This document shows, in pieces, positions 27,628-37,000 of a stretch of DNA of 64,000 nt. How positions within the stretch are numbered: position 1 is the first letter of the stretch; every line of letters begins with the position of its first letter. The notes beneath the pieces are model-generated. The model saw only the letters and a program-made list of their open reading frames with translations. It had not been told where the DNA came from and made no database searches. This stretch comes from an uncultured Bacteroidales bacterium (GTDB lineage Bacteria; Bacteroidota; Bacteroidia; Bacteroidales; Paludibacteraceae): contig UQNE01000011.1 of assembly GCA_900542355.1 (NCBI GenBank), positions 1-64,000 of the forward strand. The letters are read 5' to 3'. A program made the translations under genes and the position numbers.

Positions 27628-28059
27628 TTAGTTCCACTGAGCGTATGGGAATTTGGTCAACATCTCAACTGCCTGCTCTATGCCGGTTTTAATTTTCTTA
27701 TCGAGCATCATCTTGAACATCATCGGCAGTTCGGCTTTCAGCGTCAGTTTGATACGGGTATCGGTGGGGTTCACTTCTTTGAGTTGCACCCAAAAATTAC
27801 CTCCTACGGGGATATTCTCTGCACCGAGTTTGATAGTGCTATTCTCTATCTTGTCCACTATGCGAATGGTGATTTTTTGTCCCAATCCATCCACTTTCGC
27901 ACAAACATAGTCTTCACCTATCTCAATTTCTTGAATTTTGTCTTGCGGGATAAGGTCTTTCACGCGTTCAAGGTTGTTGAAGTTGCTCAACACTTTGTAC
28001 ACCTGCTCTGCCGATGCAGGGATAGAGCGGATACTGCTTTCGTACTTAGTTTCTGACAT
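27628..28059 (-). CDS. SRPBCC (START-like) fold protein
   Basis: 143 residues. Polyketide-cyclase/START-like lipid-binding fold: SIPASAEQVYKVLSNFNNLE at the start, KITIRIVDKIENSTIKL in the middle, LTLKAELPMMFKMMLDKKIK before the long C-terminal helix. No catalytic residues evident; hydrophobic-ligand binding is inferred from the fold. Short gaps place it in the pyrE-psd-deoC transcription unit. Confidence 0.78.
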   Translation of the reverse strand: MSETKYESSIRSIPASAEQVYKVLSNFNNLERVKDLIPQDKIQEIEIGEDYVCAKVDGLGQKITIRIVDKIENSTIKLGAENIPVGGNFWVQLKEVNPTDTRIKLTLKAELPMMFKMMLDKKIKTGIEQAVEMLTKFPYAQWN

Positions 28060-28108
28060 AGTTTTTAATTATTATGAATTGTTTAATGCATTATGAATTA
28101 TGCATTGT

Positions 28109-28759
28109 TTACTTGCCCCATTTGGTCGGGTTCTTGTGCCATTCTTGCAGTATGTGCAAGTCGCTTTCGCTGAAGGTTCGGTCGGCTTCCGCCTGCTTTA
28201 CCACTGCGCTAAAATTGGTCAGAGCCGTCAAGGCGACATCGGTCTCGTGGAAGGTGCGCTTGGCGGATGCCATCTGATAATCGAAGATAGTTACTACCCC
28301 TTCTACGGTGCAACCGTTGTTGCGCAGGGCTTCGATTACTTTTTTCACATTATCGCCCGCATACACCTGATTCTCAATGATTACCACTTTCTGTCTTGGT
28401 CTAAGGTCGCCCTCTATTTGGTTTTCCAGTCCGTGATCCTTGGGGGTAGGATGAACATACACATACGGCAAAGCCAACTGCTCGGCTACCAGCACACCGT
28501 GCGCAATGGCATTGACTGCCACACCGGCTATCACATCGGCATCGGGGTACAACTCTGCCACCGTGCGCGACAACTCCAACTTGATGAAATTGCGCATATA
28601 AGTGTAGGAAAATATCTTTCGGTCGTCAAAATATATCGGCGATTTGCGGTTGTTTGCCCATATAAAGGGACTGTTCACCTGAAGGCAAAAAGTCTTCAGT
28701 TGTAGCAACTTCTTCGCAACAAGCAATTCGAGGTCTTCCATTCTATTATCGATTTCCAT
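28109..28759 (-). CDS. pyrE: PyrE-like orotate phosphoribosyltransferase with altered PRPP loop
   Basis: 216 residues (an inner ATG at 28741 would give 210). Overall layout is PyrE: FIWANNRKSPIYFDDRK near 35, the AGVAVNAIAHGVLVAEQL region and the catalytic loop YVHPTPKDHGLENQIEGDL near 122. Two landmarks deviate: the usual Arg before the catalytic loop Lys is His, and the PRPP loop normally reading EDxxxTGGS is IENQVYAGDN, losing the second acid and the TGGS turn. Activity may be reduced or altered; the organism may carry a second PyrE elsewhere. Heads a leftward unit from the promoter at 28784. Confidence 0.8.
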   Translation of the reverse strand: MEIDNRMEDLELLVAKKLLQLKTFCLQVNSPFIWANNRKSPIYFDDRKIFSYTYMRNFIKLELSRTVAELYPDADVIAGVAVNAIAHGVLVAEQLALPYVYVHPTPKDHGLENQIEGDLRPRQKVVIIENQVYAGDNVKKVIEALRNNGCTVEGVVTIFDYQMASAKRTFHETDVALTALTNFSAVVKQAEADRTFSESDLHILQEWHKNPTKWGK

Positions 28760-28783
28760 AGGTTCGTATCTACTTTAAGGCAG

Positions 28784-28815
28784 CAAAGATACTGCTTTTT
28801 TCTGAATTATGCAAG
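28784..28815 (-). promoter_or_regulatory. Promoter of the pyrE-SRPBCC-psd-deoC unit
   Basis: Read leftward: CTTG, 20 nt, TATCTTTG, ~25 nt before the pyrE start. Confidence 0.7.
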
Positions 28816-29444
28816 TTTTTTCGCATTATGCCAAATTCACCTGCCATAAAATCGTTTTCCCCGTCTTGTTTCCGTTCTCCGCCCATGGCATTGCGTATCG
28901 TCCTCCAAGACATTTGGGGGTTTCCGTGAATGGGCCTTAGATCCTCCATTAAAGCCCATTAAAAGTTCACTAAAAACAACATATCCTGGGATACCCCATT
29001 CTCCGTTAATGGCGGCTAATTGACCGTTAATTGCTCGGCTAAATACCATGGACACAATTTGGTAACCTATTTTAGGACACCACACTCCTTTGGTCAACCT
29101 TTTCGAGACACCACACCTCAACGAGCAAGGCAAAATGTTCTATATTTCCAAGCAGACCTCGTCGAATACTTGTCGAGACCTAATCGAGACCTAAGGCAGT
29201 TCTATCAATGCAATATGTTCTATTTTTCTATTCTCAAAATCTGCGCGTCGGATACCCAAATACATAGAATTTATATCTTTCCCCGAAATTTATTTGGGCA
29301 AAATACAGGATTCCCCCGAAATTCAAATGATAGAAATCCATGCTTTCCCCGTTTTTTAGAGAAAACGAGAATCTGTATTTTTATTTTGGAAGGGCAAAAT
29401 TTATCCCCAAAAGACAAAAAAGAAATAATCAAGATATACAACGA
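28816..29444. repeat. Gene-free stretch with dispersed repeats
   Basis: No protein-like frame was recognised. 28945-29040 holds CTCCATTAAAGCCCATTAAAAG... and CTCCGTTAATGGCGGCTAATTGACCGTTAATTGCTC, copies of modules also found at 19819 and 33515. 29155-29190 has GTCGAATACTTGTCGAGACCTAATCGAGACCTAA, echoed at 62138-62160. AT-rich toward the GH105 gene end. No terminator clearly assignable to that gene was seen. Confidence 0.6.
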
Positions 29445-32297
29445 TTACTTGGCAGAGCGGGCGATGTTTTGCACAAGACTGAATTTTAGGCAGTTGCACG
29501 ACTGTGCGTCATCGTTGTTATCCTCTTTTCCGTCGGCAGAAGCCTCTGCAACCACCACTTGCGTATTTAGGTTGTTGTAGCCCGTTGTGGCTTCCCACAC
29601 ATCGCTATTGGCAAAGCGCACGGCGTAGGCGGGGTTGGCAGCAATCTTGCTATCGGCGTCGGGCAAATAGAGATAGAGGCTGTATGTACCCGCCTCGATG
29701 TCTGTGGGCAAGAGCAGACTTTCCGATATGGTAGTGGTCTGTGCCGGTTGCCAAGTGCGCGGGTCGGACTGCAACTGCATGCGGTAGGTATGGTTTGCAC
29801 CTTTCAGCACGATGTATGCATGGCGTTCGTTGTAGAGCGGTGCATACCCGGTATTGTTGATTTTCAGCGTAATAGTCATCTTATCACCTTGCACCGCCTC
29901 GGTAGGAAAACTGCCTTCGGTCAGCACAAACCGATAGCCCATTTGGCGTTCCATAAGGTCGTAGTAGGAGGTGCCGGAAGCGTCTTTCTCGTTCTTCCAT
30001 TGGTCGGTAGCATACATGCTGTAGGAGTAGTTGAGATAGGAGTAGTGAAGCAATCGCATCTCGGCTTCTGCTTTCGCGCCCGTACCATAGTTGGTATAGT
30101 TAGCGGCATTCGATTCTTCGATATTGGTCTCGCCGCCAATCGGCACGAAGAGGCACTCTTGGGCGATATAGGCTTTGTCGCTACTGACATTGGTATAGGT
30201 ACCCATGTTGTATTCCCCATTGCAGAAAGCGTCGTTGTGGTGCCCCAGGCGCGAACGCGCGTCGCCCTTGTAAGCAGTAGCAGCCGTCAGCGCAGCAACA
30301 TCGCCTACATAGTCGGTTTTGAACTTCGGTGTGCGCAGTTGCACGCACCGGTTGGCAGGTACGGCATCGAGCAACTGAGTGATCAAGTTCTTTTTTGTAG
30401 CGGCGGGGATGCTGTTTCCTACGCCCTGCCCGGAGTAGTACCACTCGCCCCATGCGCCGAGGAACCCCGCTTGCACCACATAGATGACATCGGCGTTGGC
30501 TGCCATCACGGGTTTGAGTTGCGACAGGTGCTGCTGCCAGATAGCAGGAGAAGCGTCTTGATTTTGGCTTGCGTTTTCGTAGGCTTTTGCGGTGTAAGCA
30601 AAGCGGAGAATACACTTGAAACCATTGGTGCGGAATTTCGCCATATCGCCGGTTATCTCGTTCAATACTGCCTGCGGAAGTTCCTTGTCGCGGAAATTAT
30701 CCAGATAGTACAGACGTAATAACAAAGAGCGTCCTGCGTTTTTTCCATCAGTGAAATAGTCGTCGTTGAGATTGCTGGTGCCGTTTGCGGTTACCACCTG
30801 CTCCACTTGCTCATAAAAACCGCGTTCGGGGTTGGAGAAATTGGTGGTATTGTCAGCCGTGTAGGTTCGTGAGACGGTATTGTGCATGGGTCTCGTGGTC
30901 GTTTGTGCCACCATATACGCCCGCTCGTACTCCACTGCCGCCAGCACAAACGCACCCAGTATCTTGCCTTCGGTGTAGGTAGTTATTACCTTGGTATCGC
31001 TGCCTGATAGGTAGTAGTTGGCATCGCCTTTGCGGTTATCCTCTCCGCCCAATCCCGCTGAGGCGCAAGAGTTGATGAGGGCGTATCGGTTTCCGTCGCC
31101 TGCGGAGGTAACCAAGAACTGATCTATCAGTCCGCGATAGCCCTTTTTAGCGGCTGCGCTATAGTCGGCATCGAATAGACCGAGGCGTTGCCCTTTGAGC
31201 AACCCTGCTACGAAGAGTGCCGACCCCGAAGCCTCTAAGTAGTTGGCTTTGCTGCAACCGGCGGGCGTTACGCCATTGGCATATTGCAGCAACTGGCACC
31301 AACAGCCCGTAGCCGCATCTTGGCGGGCTATCAGTCCGTCTGCCACTTGGTTTAGATAACCTCGCAACACCGCATACTGCGGATGGCTCTTGGGCATCAA
31401 CTCCAGCACATCGATCAATGCTAAGAAATACCAACCCTCTGCACGCGCCCAATACTCCGCCGAGACGCCATAGTGCGCACCTTGAGTTTGGTCAGCCCAC
31501 ACGGCATCGGATGCGGGAGCAGCCGAGAAAGCATGGTAGAGCAAGCGTTTATCGGCATCCCATAGTTTGCCCCAAGTCATGGTAAACTGCTTGGCAATCA
31601 AATCCCAACATTGTTCGGCAGTGTAGCCGCTCAGCAGTCGCCCGTCAGCGATGAGTTGCGCCAGCAACGCGGGACCCATATACTGCCCATCGCACCACAT
31701 CTCGTCTTTATACGACTTCTTGTGCCACCATCCGCCCGTGTAGGTATCATCGCCACAGAAAGCCTGCGAGGTAGCAGAAGAGATAGCGTACCGCTTGTTG
31801 TAGTTCTCCAACCCTTTGAGCGCACTATTTTTGGCGGTGTTGCAGTTGGCATAAGTGGTGCTATTGTCGAACTTTGCCCCGGGTTTGCTTAGGTCAGCCA
31901 AGCCGAAATAGAGTTTGCAGGCGTTTAGGTCGTCCAATGTCTTGCTCGTGCTATGGTCGTTTCCTGCATATTCGTTGCCATACGCCGCCATCGAGTAGTA
32001 CCACGGAGCAGCAAACGCCGAGTCTTGATAATAGTCGATGGCCTCCAATACCGCCTTGGCTACCAAACCGGGTACATAGTCAAAGCCACGATCCGATTCC
32101 GTTCCCTTCACTTTCGTTCCGGAAGCATCATATTGAGCAAAGCCTGCGGCTGTAGTATTGGCTTTAAAGTGATACAGGCACGCATCGATCACTTCGCGTG
32201 AGTAGCGTGTATTAGGGTCAAAAGCAACAGGAGTGGCTGCCCATAATTGCGCCGAAAGGAGCATGGCAAAAAAGAAAAGAATCGATAGTCGTTTCAT
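29445..32297 (-). CDS. Secreted GH105-like hydrolase fused to DUF4874/DUF4832 domains
   Basis: 950 residues from the ATG at 32297 (MKRLSILFFFAMLLSAQLWA signal peptide); an upstream start at 32381 lacks signal character. The first ~470 residues form an (alpha/alpha)6 unsaturated-uronyl-hydrolase fold: YVPGLVAKAVLEAIDYY, AEYWARAEGWYFLALIDVLE, EASGSALFVAGLLKG. GH105 removes unsaturated galacturonyl groups from pectin fragments. The second half (SNPERGFYEQVEQ, FLGAWGEWYYSGQGVG, GYAPLYNERHAYIVLKG) is DUF4874-DUF4832, a glycosidase-like pair of unknown substrate. The last 30 residues (SCNCLKFSLVQNIARSAK) do not look like a family end. Own promoter at 32490. Confidence 0.78.
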   Translation of the reverse strand: MKRLSILFFFAMLLSAQLWAATPVAFDPNTRYSREVIDACLYHFKANTTAAGFAQYDASGTKVKGTESDRGFDYVPGLVAKAVLEAIDYYQDSAFAAPWYYSMAAYGNEYAGNDHSTSKTLDDLNACKLYFGLADLSKPGAKFDNSTTYANCNTAKNSALKGLENYNKRYAISSATSQAFCGDDTYTGGWWHKKSYKDEMWCDGQYMGPALLAQLIADGRLLSGYTAEQCWDLIAKQFTMTWGKLWDADKRLLYHAFSAAPASDAVWADQTQGAHYGVSAEYWARAEGWYFLALIDVLELMPKSHPQYAVLRGYLNQVADGLIARQDAATGCWCQLLQYANGVTPAGCSKANYLEASGSALFVAGLLKGQRLGLFDADYSAAAKKGYRGLIDQFLVTSAGDGNRYALINSCASAGLGGEDNRKGDANYYLSGSDTKVITTYTEGKILGAFVLAAVEYERAYMVAQTTTRPMHNTVSRTYTADNTTNFSNPERGFYEQVEQVVTANGTSNLNDDYFTDGKNAGRSLLLRLYYLDNFRDKELPQAVLNEITGDMAKFRTNGFKCILRFAYTAKAYENASQNQDASPAIWQQHLSQLKPVMAANADVIYVVQAGFLGAWGEWYYSGQGVGNSIPAATKKNLITQLLDAVPANRCVQLRTPKFKTDYVGDVAALTAATAYKGDARSRLGHHNDAFCNGEYNMGTYTNVSSDKAYIAQECLFVPIGGETNIEESNAANYTNYGTGAKAEAEMRLLHYSYLNYSYSMYATDQWKNEKDASGTSYYDLMERQMGYRFVLTEGSFPTEAVQGDKMTITLKINNTGYAPLYNERHAYIVLKGANHTYRMQLQSDPRTWQPAQTTTISESLLLPTDIEAGTYSLYLYLPDADSKIAANPAYAVRFANSDVWEATTGYNNLNTQVVVAEASADGKEDNNDDAQSCNCLKFSLVQNIARSAK

Positions 32298-32489
32298 ACG
32301 AGGGTCGCGTAGAAGCGGTATTAGATGGTTAAACAATTTGCCATAAGATGATGCGCTGCCACGATAGCGATGCGTTGCCACGACGACGATACGAAATTAG
32401 GGAATTACGCACGAGTCGAGGCTTCACCATTATGGTATATGGTAAGATTTCACCACACGAGCCAAAGCCACAAGGGTAAAACCTCACCA

Positions 32490-32521
32490 CAAAGGTACTC
32501 TTTTTGCCTCATTCTTGCAAA
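32490..32521 (-). promoter_or_regulatory. Promoter of the GH105-DUF4832 gene
   Basis: Read leftward: TTTG, 20 nt, TACCTTTG. A 5' leader of ~190 nt (32298-32485) follows; it contains GATGCG(C/T)TGCCACGA twice but no recognised riboswitch or gene. Confidence 0.8.
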
Positions 32522-32614
32522 TATCCGACGAAATATCGACAAACTACGCCTATTAGTCCACAAAACACGGGAACGGAGTACTCTCTATGCTTACAAAAGA
32601 CAGCCACAATGGGA

Positions 32615-33118
32615 TTACACCTGCGTGAGCAGGAAGCCCATATACAGCGGTAGGGTTAGCAGGGCACCATCACGACCGACATTATAGTCGCCCAATTTGA
32701 GTGCGTGCAAGACATGGTATTTTTCGGTATGTGCCAATACCGTCTGCAACGATTTGGCTCGTCCCGATTTGGCTTTACATTCCAATGGTACGCACTCGCC
32801 CTTGTATCGCAGCACGAAGTCTAATTCCAGTCCGCTTTCTTTGTGGTAGTAATACAACTTGCGTCCCATCTTGCCCAGCATATCGGCTATCAGGTTCTCA
32901 AAGATTGCCCCTTTGTATCCCCATAGGTCGCCATTGATAATACTATTCTGCGTACCATCCTCCAACATAGATACAAATAGCCCCGTATCTGCCATATAAA
33001 CCTTAAATATATCATTCTGTGCATTGCCGTCTAAAGGCAGTTCGGTAATGGTTAGGTTACGGCAACGGCGGATGATTCCGGCATCCTCAATCCATCTATC
33101 TTGCGTTTCATATATTGT
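32615..33118 (-). pseudogene. 5'-truncated AAA_14/DUF4143 ATPase (C-terminal half only)
   Basis: The readable product starts without an ATG (TQDRWIEDAGIIRRC...) and runs into KVYMADTGLFVSMLEDG, GAIFENLIADML, YYYHKESGLELDFVL and VPLECKAKSGRAKSL: the DUF4143 C-terminal domain of COG1373-type ATPases, whose ELDFVL...LECK pattern recalls a PD-(D/E)XK-like core. The N-terminal P-loop domain is missing and an in-frame stop lies at 33119. The break is about 30 bp from a 33-bp repeat array. Function lost or reduced to a fragment starting at 32995. Confidence 0.85.
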
Positions 33119-33148
33119 TTATTATCAGATTGTTACACACTAAAATCA

Positions 33149-33298
33149 CACTTTTCCAAGCGAATTATACAGTGTTTTACACACTTTTCGGAACGAATTA
33201 AGTGTCACATAGTACACTTTTCGGAACGAATTGCAGTATATATCTTACACTTTTCCAAGCGAATTACATGGTACATTTCACACTTTTCCAAGCGAATT
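33149..33298. repeat. Five-unit tandem array, exact 33-bp period, beside the truncated ATPase gene
   Basis: An 18-bp core starts at 33149, 33182, 33215, 33248 and 33281. Core: CACTTTTC + CAAG (units 1, 4, 5) or GGAA (units 2, 3) + CGAATT. The four 15-bp spacers are unrelated to each other. Because 33 is a multiple of 3, one frame reads HFSKRI/HFSERI plus five variable residues per unit, but no start, family or codon signal supports a protein. A leftward promoter at 33306-33337 would begin transcription at the array edge. Confidence 0.9.
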
Positions 33299-33305
33299 GA
33301 CGCTG

Positions 33306-33337
33306 CAAAGGTACGGAATTTAATTGAAGTATGCAAA
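33306..33337 (-). promoter_or_regulatory. Promoter reading leftward through the 33-bp array
   Basis: Exact consensus TTTG, 20 nt, TACCTTTG; predicted start near 33300, immediately at the first array unit. Confidence 0.8.
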
Positions 33338-33375
33338 AAATCGTCCGACTTTCACGAAGAGAGTCGGACGATTTT
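33337..33375 (-). terminator. Strong hairpin upstream of the array promoter
   Basis: Perfect 14-bp arms AAAATCGTCCGACT/AGTCGGACGATTTT with an 11-nt loop. It probably ends leftward transcription from the 33580 and 34042 genes. 33376-33579 holds only dispersed repeats (AACTATTTCTTTTGTCCCGAATG..., GTTAATTGACCGTTAATTGC). Confidence 0.75.
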
Positions 33376-33579
33376 CCTATTGATAGACATCTTTCCTACC
33401 GATGTCCTATTCTAACCCGTTTATTTTAGTGGTTATCCACCACCCATTAAAACTATTTCTTTTGTCCCGAATGGAGAGAATGTAGAGAATGCACCTGCTA
33501 CGCAGGATTGGTTCTCCGTTATGGCGGTTAATTGACCGTTAATTGCTCTGAGGGTTCTCCATGCGACCCATATAGTTCG

Positions 33580-33990
33580 TTAATTGCTCTGATTGCCGGT
33601 AGTTTCGTGGTTGAGGCGGGAGCGGCCGCAAAGGAACACTGCGTAGGCGATCGACATCAGCAGCAAAGGAAACAGCACATCGCCGATAGGCTGACCGTTG
33701 GCAGGATCCTTTTCGTCATCTTCCGGATTGACAATTCTTGCTTTGCTTGGTGCTGCAGAAACCGTAGTGGTAGCCATCTCAGCGGGCGACTGCACAAAGC
33801 CGTCTTCGCCCAAAGCGGGTTGAGAGGCAATGCCACAGAAGCCGCTTACAGACGCAGCGTGATTGTCATCTATATCGCAGGTATTGATCATCGCTGTAGA
33901 GCGGAAAGGCGATGCAGCAGGAAACTCCACCGCCCAAAGTGCTGACGAGATAAGAGCCAGAATACCTAATACAATTACTTTATATCTCAT
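33580..33990 (-). CDS. Small secreted/membrane protein downstream of the giant T9SS cargo gene
   Basis: 136 residues. Signal peptide MRYKVIVLGILALISSALWA, an unstructured Ser/Ala-rich middle, an acidic EDDEKDPANGQPIGD and one C-terminal hydrophobic helix VLFPLLLMSIAYAVFLCG ending with SRLNHETTGNQSN. I do not recognise a family by name; small proteins with PIGD plus a terminal TM helix occur beside large surface proteins in Bacteroidales. It follows the 2425-residue gene by 51 nt on the same strand. Confidence 0.6.
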   Translation of the reverse strand: MRYKVIVLGILALISSALWAVEFPAASPFRSTAMINTCDIDDNHAASVSGFCGIASQPALGEDGFVQSPAEMATTTVSAAPSKARIVNPEDDEKDPANGQPIGDVLFPLLLMSIAYAVFLCGRSRLNHETTGNQSN

Positions 33991-34041
33991 GGTCAGTTTG
34001 TTTTTGTGGGTATGTATGTTTGTCTATTTAAGGTTGCTATA

Positions 34042-37000
34042 TTATCGTGTCAGTTTTCGTACGATGTGGGTATTCTCCCCGCTTACGCGCAGCAGATAGA
34101 CCCCCTGAGTAGCAGGGAGGGTGATGTCGGTCATAGCGTCGGCGGTAGAAGTAGTAGCGCAAAGGCGACCTGCTGCATCGTAGAGGCAGATAGTAAGGTT
34201 CTCGTGTGCCGGGTTGGAGAGGGTAAGCACCCCATGGTTGTCGGACACCTCTACCAGTCCGCTCGGTACCTGCGCTTCGATAGGTGTAGCGGAGATATAG
34301 AATCGGTTGGCATCATCGTTGTCGCTTGCCGTAAAACGATAGGTGTTCCAATCGGTGATAAGCGTTGAGCGACGCTCGCGGGTATCGTTGAGGTAGAGCA
34401 TACTGCCCGTGTAGCCGAACGAGAAAGTATATTCGGTCTCTTTGCCGGGTGCGAAACCAAGGTTGATGCCTTCTATCTCGGGTATGGCAGCCACTGCCAT
34501 CTCTCCTATCGGTGTGATAGCGTACAAGGAAGCCGAACGGCCATCGCCCTCAACAAACTCAGCGTCCCAACCATTATCAAAAGCATTGGAGAAGAAAGGA
34601 TGTTGTGCCAGATAGAGGTCGGTATAGGTGTGGCTGTCTGATACACGCACGCGCATTACGGACAATGCGTCGTTTGTCCGCTTGGGCGTCCGCAGCGGGG
34701 TATTGATGTCTGTTGCGGTGGAAGAACGCACCAAACGATTGTAGTTCAAAACCAAGTCTGTTTCCTCGCCGGTGTTCACCTGGAACGCCTGCATAGCGGG
34801 TATGACTTTGAGACCTTTCCATTCGGCAGTGTTTACCATATTGATAGGGATACCCATCCATTGTCCTGCCGTGGTAGAACCATCGATATATGATGGATTG
34901 TCTTTCACATCATCACGCCCCGTATTATATATATATATGGTGGCGTCTGCCCCGTTGAAGTCTGCGGTCTGCAGTTGGTCAATGCGTATGGGTGCCGTCC
35001 ACGAGTTGCCGATCAGGTTGGAGCCTTGTCCGCCGTCTGCCGTGTAGGTCAGGCGGATACGCCGGTCGGTAGTTGCCGCTAAATCGCCTTTCAGTACGAA
35101 GGTTTCTGCTTGGGGTTGCGATGTGGCGTAGCCCGAGAAATCGCCGTGGAGCGAAGAACCGTCAAACTGCCGCGTCCAGCCGTTGCCGCCCTTCTGCTCG
35201 GAGTATATATAGGTGTATGCACCACGGAAGTTTTCCGGTATGGGGGCTTCTTTGATAGGTATGCCGATATATTGCCAATACTTTTCCTTCTTGCCGTCTG
35301 CAGTTACCACAAGATAGGCTTTTGAATAAAGTTCCACGGTAGCCGCCAGCGTCTCATCTTCTGCGGTAGTATGGATAAGTGCACCTGTATGGTTTGCATC
35401 CGCCTTAATCGTAATGATGTTGGTGTTGGTAAGTGGCGATGTGGTGTTGTCGGTATTCAACTGTTTGATCTTACCTGTGGTCTTGAGTGCTGCATCACTA
35501 TTGATAGTGAGTGTATTGCCGTCCTTAATCAGGATGTTCGCTACAGAGGCATCCGTGGTATTGACAATGCAGTTTGCTATAATCCGTATATTTTGCTCTT
35601 TGAGCGGCAAGCGCCCCGTACTCCAGTTGGTAGGTGTTGTCCAGAGATGGTCGCCGTTGCCGGGATTTTGCATATCACCACCATTATGGAAGGTAACGGA
35701 GCAGTCGCTTACATTAGCGGCATCGGTTTTTAACAGGTAATGCAATCCCTGGATAATTGCTTTCTGACCGATAGGCGTGATTTTGGAGGTAGCATCCGCA
35801 TTGACGGAGAGCAGCAGGAAGCGTGCGTTGATGTTGGTTTGCCGCTCGCAGCAGGTTATGAGTGAGCCGTTGCTTTTGCCCTCGGGAATAGTGGCTATGT
35901 TGACAAAGTTGTTGGCATCCACCGCCGTGAAACCTTGCAAGGCTTTCTTTTTGTTGTAACCGCCGCCATCGGTAATTCGCACTACGATATTGCCGTCTTT
36001 ATCAAGAAGAATCTTATTCAGAGAGTCGGTTCTCACGGGAGTTCCTCCGCCTTTATAGTCAAACTCATCCAATCCGTCGAATATACCGTGTGCATAGCAT
36101 AGTACGGTCATATTCATTTGCGGATTGATGGTTGGTGTAGCGGGGTCGGCAATGAAACCTTTGGTCCCCCATTGGGTCAGTTCCTTTTTAGCCATGTGTC
36201 CTTTGAGGGAGAACATCGGTCGGTAGTCCACTATGTATGCCAGCGAGTCCAATACGCCGTATGCCGGGTGGGTATCCTTGTTGATGGCATCGGTTTTGGG
36301 GAAGTCGGTGAGCATTACGATGTCAAATGGTTCGTAGTTGAGCAGGTTGAATGTGGCGTAACCATTCACGGGTACTACCTCAAACTCATTCTTCAACGCC
36401 GTATAGAGGGGTAATTCGGTTCCCTGGTCGCTTTCAGCCCATTTGCTACCCGATTGTTTGCAGAGGTCTGCCTTGTTGATACCTGTCAGGAAATCACCAT
36501 GCAGTTTGTGTTTCTTATTGTCGCGAGTGTAACTATCTGCGCCCGAGATGATAAATGCCAAAGCGGGTTTGTTCGTAATATATATATTTAAGGATTGCGC
36601 ATAGGCGGTAGCGAGAGTGCCGCAGTTGTCGTATGGTGTGAGCGTAACTACTATGGTGTCTCCTGCAGTAAGCAGATTGTCGATGTCTGTAGAAATCGCA
36701 TTGAGTGATGCGGTAACCGTATAGCGTCCGTTCTCGTCCGGTGTGTCGGTGGTCTGGAGGAACGACCTATCGGTAATTTCTGCATCTGGTTTTTCTGCCG
36801 TTTTGGTAGCATGCTTGATAACGGCCTTTATCTGACACGCTTTGCTGTCCTCGCCGGCCGATTTGTAAGCAAAGAGGTGGCGGGTATCGGCATTGTCCGT
36901 ATAAGTATGTTCGGGGCGATAGTATTGGAAACGGGTGAGTGCTACCACCTCCGGTGTAATATCTGCGTTGGAGGTGATTTTTGCGGTGTTCGCGGATTGC

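Noticed and set aside
29020..29580. 186-residue plus-strand frame near the GH105 gene end
   Set aside because: It runs through repeat-rich DNA and into the 3' end of the GH105 gene in antisense; no protein family features.
33149..33298. Reading the 33-bp array as a CRISPR
   Set aside because: Cores of 18 bp and spacers of 15 bp are far too short, the cores come in two alternating versions, and no cas gene is present in the window.
33101..33415. Repeat protein with HFS(K/E)RI units on the plus strand
   Set aside because: The frame arises because the period is a multiple of three. The opposite strand is also open over several units, there is no promoter or signal, and the second array gives an unrelated repeat.
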